Positions 57,190 through 64,000 of a stretch of 64,000 bases of DNA are shown piece by piece. Source of the stretch: Tolypeutes matacus (lineage: Eukaryota; Chordata; Mammalia; Cingulata; Chlamyphoridae); the NCBI GenBank assembly GCA_026826555.1, contig JAKSZT010054308.1:2404045-2468044 (forward strand), given 5' to 3'. The position numbers were made by a program, and so were the translations under genes. Within the stretch, counting starts at the first letter, position 1. Each line of letters starts with the position of its first letter. The notes under the pieces were generated by a model. That model saw only the letters and a program-made list of their open reading frames with translations, had not been told where the DNA came from and did no database searches.

Positions 57190-57345
57190 CAGCAGCCCTT
57201 TGTCTCAGGTACTGCTGTTTCCATTTTGCAGATTAGAAAACTGAGGTTCAGAAAGTTTAAATAATTTGCCAAATGTAAATGAACCTGGAATCTGAACCTT
57301 GTTTGGTCTGACTCCAAATCCTTGCTTTGGCTACAGCACCATTCC
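57190..57345 (-). repeat. MIR SINE
   Basis: Inverted MIR: 'tttccattttgcagattaga', 'ttcagaaagtttaaataatt', 'ggaatctgaaccttgtttgg', 'gcaccattccataag'. Confidence 0.8.
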
Positions 57346-58160
57346 ATAAGAAAAAAGGGAATGGCTTTATACTTTTGAGGTTTCTCGGAATCATACAGCT
57401 CCACAAAAATGATGAAGCGATGCCAATACCAGTGTAAAGCTTTTAATTTTTTAAGAGTTAGCAATAATTAATCTTTGCAATTCCCCTGGTATGAAAGTAA
57501 TGATGCAAACTGCCAAACTGGAATAAACGGATGCATTTACGTATGAGGGGATGTGATACTTTTCACTCTTCATTTAAAATTAAAATGTCTTTGGAAACTA
57601 AATGTTGATGTTATTGGCATTTCAATCAGCAAACACCAACTTTGGAACTGGAAAATAATGTGAAAATAAGGCAGAAGTAAGTAATTATAAAACTCATGAA
57701 CTTGCCCATGGACAGAGGACAAAGTTTGTCTATGGAAATAAATTAGGACATCAAAGTTGGTGGGCTTTCTCTAGAAATGAAACAGCAAATTAATGGCTCG
57801 GCTGGAGGTCCCAGCAATAGTTGAGCCCCTGATGTGTCAGACTAAGATGCATTGAAAGTCTGTTCTATATTTATTACTCAGGCACAACTTTAACACCCCC
57901 CTCCTAAATTTTATATAAAATAAATTAAATCTGATCTCTCAGAGGCAGGGATGGGTTTTATTCTAAATATTTATGGAGAGGGAGTGGCAATGGAAGAAGA
58001 GGATGGAAAAGCGAGATGACCTCTGCTGAGGCTGCAGCTTCCAGTAAGGCCAAGTAAAACATTCTCCTTCCTTTGGCCAGGCTCCTGCTTGGCTCCTGCT
58101 TGGCTCCTGTTTCTCCTCTGCATTCAGGTCTCGCCTGGCAAGTCCAAATGGAACAGGCTT
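57346..58160. other. No gene recognised
   Basis: AT-rich DNA with (gcttggctcct)-type short duplication at about 58,080-58,110 and no frame of interest. Confidence 0.4.
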
Positions 58161-58176
58161 GCTCATGCTGGGTTTT

Positions 58177-58558
58177 TTTTTTTTTTTAAGATTTATTTTT
58201 AATTTATTCCCTCCCCGCCCCCCCCCCCATTGTTTGTGCTCACTGTCTGCTCTCTGTGTCTGTCTGTTGTGTGTTTGTCTTCTTTGTAGAAGCCACCGAG
58301 AACTGAACCTGGGACCTCCCCTGTGAGAGGGAGGTCCCAGTTGCTTGAGCCACCTCCGCTCCCTGCTTGTTGTGTCTCTCATTGTGTTTCCTCCTTGGGT
58401 CTCTTCGTTGCATCATCTTGTTGTATCATCTTGTCACGTCATCTCGCCACACCAGCTCACTGTCTTGCTTGCCTTCTTTATGAGGCACCAGGAACCAAAC
58501 CTGGGACCTCCCTTGTGGTAGGCAGGCACCCAACTGCTTGAGCCACATCCACTTCCCA
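58177..58558 (-). mobile_element. Long DAS-type SINE
   Basis: Inverted dimer: two inverted tRNA-like units (gaactgaacctgggacctcc near 58,301; aaccaaacctgggacctccc near 58,493), head end 'cttgagccacatccacttcc'. Target duplication tcatgctgggtttt (58,163-58,176) and tcatgctgggcttt (58,559-58,572), one difference. Confidence 0.92.
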
Positions 58559-58839
58559 TCATGCTGGGCTTTAAAATGCAGCCAAAGAGGCCTTCTGAAT
58601 AGTTCATAGAGGGGCAGAGGTGGGTAACTGGGCGGCCTTTACCTTTAGAGAGGACCCGGCCATGCTGCCCACCGCCCTCCCTGCTACCTAAACCAGCTGT
58701 CTCTAAAGAGAAACTAGGTCATCAGAACGAGTGTGAGCTGAATGTCCAGAGCTTGCCCCAGACCCAAAGGGTATTGAAGTCTCCTCCTATCTCCTTCCTC
58801 AAAAGGGGTTATGTTAGCCCCATTTAGCAAAATAATTCC

Positions 58840-59473
58840 CTGTGACCCTGTTGGCACTGGCAGGTCTCCCCTACCTCAATAATAGATGATCCCAACCCCC
58901 CACCCCTGCCCCTAATCCACCAGGATGTACTAATCTCAAAACCAACCATAAGAATATTACAAGATCATGAGAGGTACCTGTGCAATCATAAATGAAACTT
59001 GTTGTTTTTATATTAACAAAACTGGCCAGGTAGAAGAAAATCTTAAAATTTCAAAAGAAAACAAATCATTAAGATGGCCCAAGACAACAGCTGTGGAGGT
59101 CAGTCCTGGTTATCCTCATCTCTCTCTCTTCTCCTCACCCCTACAATCAATCATTTGTCTATTATGGCACCACTACTGATATGACTGCTGCTGCTGCTTT
59201 TTGGTCCTCATCTCTTACACCTTCTCGTCCGATGCACATGCCGAATCGGACAATCAACAACTCAGGGATATGTGGACGGCATCTTCTTGCTACGTGAATG
59301 CCAATGCCAATCTCTTCAGGATCTGAAATCAGGACCCACTGGACAAAATGGAAGGGAACCCTTCACCACCCCATAACAGCAGAAGTCCCGAATCCCCTCA
59401 CCCTTCCGTTCTGCCCAGTATTCCCATTACTTAGGTCCTTCATCATCATATATATAATCAAAGAGTTAGGAAT
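58840..59473 (+). pseudogene. Retroviral env transmembrane-subunit relic
   Basis: A short plus frame (58,967-59,179) contains a CX6CC motif (C, six residues AIINET, then CC), the known covalent-link site of the gammaretrovirus-type envelope transmembrane subunit. It is followed by sequon-like NKTG and then downstream stops. The membrane anchor and the rest of env are broken. It sits directly before the LTR at 59,474 in the right order. Upstream extent is uncertain. Confidence 0.7.
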
Positions 59474-59911
59474 GTTAGAGATTCCCCCTTACAAGGTTTG
59501 CAATGACAGGTCATAGGGCCATGAATCTATGCCCCTGTGGCATAAATTGAGGAAAGGCAGCTTCCAGTCATAATCCACCTAATTCATCCCTTCCCAAGAA
59601 TAAATAAAATGGGGCAGATAAGGGCCATCACTCCCTCCCCAACCCCTCCCATATTCCAAGACCTCCTAGCCCATTCCCCCCGGCCATTTGGCACCAGGCT
59701 GTACTCGGTTTCCCCACCTATTCATGTACTCTCTAAAGCCAATCCACCACCTTCCACTGGTGGGCTGAAGTCTCTCTTCAGACCCCCACCATGCTGATGG
59801 GGGGGCTGAAGTCTATTCTTCAGACCCCCTCTGTTGGGAGAGCTTCCCAATAAACTTCCTGCCTGCAACCATCAGTCTCTGCATCCCAGTAAGCGCAGTT
59901 TTTCTCTAACA
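59474..59911 (+). mobile_element. 3' LTR of an ERV, with perfect terminal inverted repeats
   Basis: Begins TGTTAGAGA (59,474-59,482) and ends TCTCTAACA (59,903-59,911), perfect 9-bp inverted ends with TG...CA. An AATAAA lies in 'cccaataaacttcctgc' near 59,849. It follows the env relic on the same strand, so it is the 3' LTR of the same provirus. The 5' part of the provirus is missing. Tandem-like 'ggctgaagtct' repeats occur at 59,763-59,825. Confidence 0.85.
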
Positions 59912-61450
59912 GGTTATAAATGAGCATTCGGAGAAAAAAAAATAGCCTCTGTCTGGGGAGCAGCTGGGTCACCTGGTGGAAGTGGGAAACAGAGACTATG
60001 TGCTAGAGGCTGTGGTGACCCCAAGGTGCCTCAGTTGCCCTCCCACCCCACCCCTGCCATCTCAGCTTACCAAGAGGGACAAGTTCAGGGTCTGGGTTTA
60101 GTCCCCTCACCCAATACACATTACACTTCCCAGGGAATGTGTGCTCACAGGGTAAAATAGAGATTTGTGAGTATCAAAATGCTATAAAAGAAAACTGTAA
60201 ACTAAAAGCTTACACCAAACAAAGCAGAAATAATGCTTGAAATAAAGAACGTAATAGATGGGTTGACTAGTAGGATGTATATAACTAAAGAAAGAAATGT
60301 AAGCTAGAAACCCAGCCAAGGAACTCCCTTAGCAGCAAAAGAAAGACAAAAAGAGAAGGAAATATAAAATAAAAGTTAAGAGGCATGGAGGATAGAAGTA
60401 TTAATATCTTTCTAATAGGAGTCCTATAAGTAGAGAAAAAAAATAAAAAAGGGAGAAAATCTTGGAAAAATAACTATAGAGATTTTCCCAGAATTAAAAA
60501 AATGATACACAAGATAGGTTAAAAAAAAAAGCAAAACTAACTCACATCTGGGCATATTATAATGAAATTTAAGGACATCAAAGAAAGAGGAAATTATAAC
60601 AGCTTCCAGAAGGAAAGAGTTGTTATCCAAAAAGGAAAAGAATCAGATCAAACACTAGTTGTAAAGACATTGTAGTAATATTTTCAAAGTATTGAAGGGA
60701 AAAACCTTGAAACTAAAATTCTATATTGAGCTAAACTATCATATGGATTCAAGGGTGAAATAAAAATACTCTTAAATGTACGTGGCTTCAGAAAGCTTAT
60801 CTAGCCAAATATTTTCTTTGAAAACACTATTGGAGAAAGTAAATGGCAAGAAGGAAAAATAAATCCAGGAGGATTCTGTAAGATTTTTGGGATGTGATGG
60901 TGAATAAGTAACTTAGTAAAGTTGTCTAAGTAAGCGAAGACCAAAAAAGAAAAAAAAAAAAAAAAAAAAAAGAAAATTTCCCCCAAAATCTCTACCTATA
61001 CTCATTTAGATGGAAGATATGAATATTGAAAATTTCAGACATTAGCATAATTCAGAGGAAATAGACATAAGTATGTGTCAAGAATAAAAATAGAATGTAT
61101 AACTTTCAAGGCAACAAAGGAAAAAATCCATCTTTCCAATGGAATGTAGGTAAGGAGGAAAAAAGAAATAAAAACATTTGAGAAATAGAACATAGGAAAA
61201 GGCTAGAAGATAAGTCTTAATAAATCTGTAATTCCAATAAATATAAATGGGTTAAACTCATTGAGTGTGCTTAATAGAAGTCATACCTGGGATAAGATGG
61301 TCAGGATTCCAAAAATGCCACATTGTATTAACTAAACAATTCAACCAACATTTGAACACTTTAATGTAAGCTAGATATGCTAGTAGAGACAATAGACCCA
61401 GTCCCAACTTTTAAGGCCCTTGCAATCTAATCTGGGAGAGACACATAAAT
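59912..61450 (+). mobile_element. Possible HAL1/old L1 relic
   Basis: A-rich sense strand with many frame-broken pieces: 'ggaaattataacagcttcca', 'ggacatcaaagaaagagga', 'ccaataaatataaatgggtt', 'tcttaataaatctgtaattc'. This pattern fits a HAL1 or other old L1 ORF1 relic, but the family is not firm. An A-run lies at 60,945-60,970. Confidence 0.4.
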
Positions 61451-62550
61451 AGACAATTATAATTCAATGTGATAAGGTCTGTGACAGAGGGAAGTAAGGG
61501 GACTCATAAGCACAGGGAAGGGGCGCTTAGCCCAATGATGTGTATGGGATGGGATTTGGGGGAGGAAGGTTACTGTAAGAAAGAAATCAGGACAAGTTTC
61601 CTGGAGGAGTTAACTCTTGAAATGCAAGTAGTAGTTAAAAAAAAAAGTAGAGGGAGGTAGAGGTGCTGGTTCCTTAATTTTTGCCTGTAAGTATATGCAT
61701 TCATCATATTAATATTGCTTTGTTCATGCTGGTCAGAAATCTGATCCTTATTATTATTTTTTTAAAATAACAGCTCAAAGGAGGTGATGGGTTGGGAGGA
61801 AATGAATGGTTATTTAATAAAAACAATTTAGTAGAAAAAAGCATTTGAGGTGTTTCGGAATCCTTGGGGAGAAAAATTCCTAAAGGTTCTTAGTAGTCTG
61901 AAGGCTGGCAACCATAGCTTTCTCCACTCTGAGAGTGGGGTGCAATCTTGGCTTCTGGTCCTTTACTAGCAACTGAGCTCTAACACAGTTCCTTGCAGCA
62001 TAGAGGCATTATGGGGCAGGGTTAGGGCAGGTATCCCGGGTTCTGTTTCCAGGTCCAGGTGGAGGTCATCGTTGCTCTCCCAGCCAGCGAGAGCTGCTTT
62101 CAACTGCCAGAGAATGATTCTTTTTCATTAAACTCAGTTTCAGCTGATGCTGCTACCTTGCTCAGCTACCCCTCCAGGTCATCCTGGGTGAATGAAGTTC
62201 CCAAAACTCATCCACATGCCTCCTCTGTTTGACACATGTGCCACTTCCCTCCTTTAAACACATATTTTTCAAGCCCTCCCAAAGGGAGACTCCTTGGATG
62301 TCTGGTGGATATATTATAAATATTTGCATTTTTATTAATTAGGGAGCATGAGCAAATAGGAATTTCAGTCTTTTACCACTTTCCTCAAGGAGGTAATTTT
62401 GGGTGAAAACAACATCAATAACGAAACTGTTCATTGGTTTATAAACTAATTATTTTCATAGATGATTTGGAAGTGGTTTACCAGGTTAAAACACAGATGA
62501 AATGGAATATATAAAATAAAGATAAGAAATCAAGCAATTCACTAGCCACA
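61451..62550. other. No gene recognised
   Basis: Mixed DNA with short frames only (for example 63 codons at 61,469-61,660). No repeat family was confidently seen. Confidence 0.4.
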
Positions 62551-62554
62551 ACCC

Positions 62555-62700
62555 TCCTCTGCCTCTATTTTCTTATCTTTAAAATGGGGATAATAATATC
62601 CCTGTCACATCCCAGTAGGGATTCCCATAGGGTGTGAAGGAGATAACATTTGTGAAGATTTCTTTAAAGGATGGTGCATGGTAAAATTCCAGGTCTCAGG
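62555..62700 (+). repeat. MIR fragment
   Basis: 'tattttcttatctttaaaat', 'ggggataataatatccctg', 'gaaggagataacatttgtga' are a sense MIR middle and 3' part. Confidence 0.6.
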
Positions 62701-62739
62701 AATTTCTCAAGGACACTTGTACCATCATTGCTTTATTGA

Positions 62740-62800
62740 CTTCCTCCTGCACACGCTCTCTCTCTGCCTGTCTCTCTCTCCCTTCCTTCTCTTCTTTATT
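62740..62800. repeat. CT-rich simple repeat
   Basis: 'ctctctctctgcctgtctct' and 'ctctcccttccttctcttc' form a short pyrimidine tract. Confidence 0.7.
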
Positions 62801-62984
62801 AACTCATATTTCAACCAACATTTATTGAGGGTCTACTAGATGCCCAGAATATAAAGATGCCCAAGACATGGACCCTGCCTACAAGGAACTTGACATCCAA
62901 TGTCAAGTGGTCCACCCAAAAGGTGATTCACCTGCCACCAATATAAAGCACAGCAGGGTTTCCGGGGATGAGGTCAGGCAGGCC

Positions 62985-63085
62985 TGGGGGTGAATCCTGT
63001 TTTACTCAGCTTCTCTGAACCTCAGATTCCTCATTGTAAAACACAACAGGGTTATTGTGAAGATTATTTGAAACATGTGTTAGGG
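62985..63085 (+). repeat. MIR fragment
   Basis: 'ttactcagcttctctgaacc', 'tcagattcctcattgtaaaa', 'gggttattgtgaagattatt' follow the sense MIR. Confidence 0.6.
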
Positions 63086-63094
63086 AGGCCCAAA

Positions 63095-63305
63095 CATAGT
63101 TAACATTTATTGAGCACCTACACTGCACCAGGTACTTTTCATGTATTCATTCATTTGAAACAACCCTAATAAGGCATATGCTACTTTCATCACTATCCCT
63201 ATGTTATAGAAGCACAGAGAAGTTGAGTGACTTGCTCCAGGCCAGTTAACAGCACAGCAGGGCTTCAAGAGCCCATGATCTCAGCTGCTACCACCCCAGC
63301 CACCC
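63095..63305 (-). repeat. MIR SINE
   Basis: Inverted MIR: 'taacatttattgagcaccta', 'tgttatagaagcacagagaa', 'cttgctccaggccagttaac', 'gcagggcttcaagagcc'. Confidence 0.75.
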
Positions 63306-63324
63306 ACAGCTTCTCATGTGGGGC

Positions 63325-63450
63325 TGTGCATTAAAAATCACCTGTGAAGCTTTGGAAACAGACAAGCATTTCCCTCCCACCCTGGGTGATTCTGATTCAG
63401 TAGGTCTGGGATGGGGCCCAGAAGGGGTCTTGAAGGATGAAGTAGTTTTC
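63325..63450 (+). mobile_element. MER5A-like fragment
   Basis: 'aaaaatcacctgtgaagctt', 'gtgattctgattcagtaggt', 'ctgggatggggcccagaagg' match the MER5A order. Confidence 0.7.
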
Positions 63451-63499
63451 TAAGGGAAAAAAAAAAAAAACTGTAAGGCAGTCCAAGCAGGGCCAACAG

Positions 63500-64000
63500 C
63501 CTGTGGAAGCTGTAGGGAATGAAAGTATATGCCAACCAGTGCGTGTGTGTAGGAGACAGGGTACCTGGAGAGGGAGGGAGGGACCGGCCAGGAGAGGAGG
63601 GAAGTAGGTGCGTGTGTGTGTGAGGCTGGGAAGGGAGGCCAGCCCACCACAGGACAGGATTTAGAGGACATGCTAAGGGATTTGCATTTTAGGCTGCCCA
63701 CAGCTGAGAGCCCCTGAAGGAATTCTGATGGGCAGAGCGTAATTTGAGTTCTAGATGGCCTTTGTTTAAAAGCTTATCTTTTTGATTCCGAGAATTTTGA
63801 CATATTGGAGGAAAATGAGCATAACCAGGAAAAGGAAGATCACAATTTATAATTGATTTAGCCAGAAGCACTGTAACGCTTTTGGTGAGAGGAGAGAGGA
63901 GCTGTTGAAAATGGAATGCACTGTGAAGTGGCTATTATTTCGCTGACTTACCTCATTTGCGGAGAAAAGGGAGAAAGAAAGAGGATTTTTCACGGAGCTG
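63500..64000. other. No gene recognised; GT and GA low-complexity patches
   Basis: Includes short (gt)n at about 63,540 and 63,610, and a purine-rich tract at 63,575-63,605. A minus-strand donor-like site (aaatgag|gtaagt, plus 63,943-63,955) is at the window edge, with an upstream polypyrimidine run. It is too close to the end to judge. Confidence 0.35.

Overview
The window looks like 64 kb of mammalian nuclear DNA that is mostly interspersed repeats, and the organism is probably a xenarthran (armadillo, sloth or anteater group; most likely armadillo). The basis is the many copies of tRNA-derived SINEs whose heads carry a 'ccatatggg' core with pol III A and B boxes and (AAATA)n tails. These match what is known of the DAS family of Xenarthra. 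MIR, L2, MER5-type, MaLR/ERVL-type and L1 repeats, all standard in placental mammals, are also present. I found no intact protein-coding gene. Nearly all longer open frames belong to retrotransposons or are chance frames.

Layout. 1-18.5 kb: a mainly intronic or intergenic stretch with old L2, MIR and L1M pieces, one 1.1 kb L1 3' end (9,128-10,220) with a SINE inside, and four further SINEs. 18.54-19.30 kb: a CpG-rich island with two inverted CCAAT boxes, a CRE-like site, an E-box and consensus splice donors on the minus strand. This is the best evidence of a real gene start, and transcription probably runs leftward. 19.5-45.2 kb: a deep nest of repeats. One old minus-strand L1 is split into at least seven pieces by an ERVL-type LTR, a 1 kb L1 end, an 11.7 kb endogenous retrovirus remnant (LTR, env, pol and protease relics) and an 8 kb L1. 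The retrovirus is itself split by a 6.5 kb L1 and a SINE, and the L1s carry further SINEs, an LTR and L1 tails. 45.2-64 kb: old LTR, L2, MIR and L1 pieces, an ERV env/LTR relic (58.96-59.91 kb), a 0.9 kb L1 end with exact target duplications, and two inverted copies of an unusual composite retroposon (46,122-47,013 and 52,442-53,380).

The most interesting signal is that composite retroposon. Both copies begin at the same octamer motif ATGCAAAT, carry a roughly 200 bp 5' module I do not recognise, hold a full-length dimeric DAS SINE in sense orientation at the same site, and end in sequence homologous to an L1 3' tail. One copy has a perfect 13-bp target-site duplication and a poly(A) tail. 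It looks like a LINE-mobilised chimera, comparable in concept to SVA-like elements. Other points of note are a 177-bp tandem monomer in the 5' UTR of one L1, L1 lineages with similar ORF2 but unrelated 3' tails, and a 257-nt candidate exon at 56.2-56.45 kb. Family names come from recognition by eye; no database search was possible.
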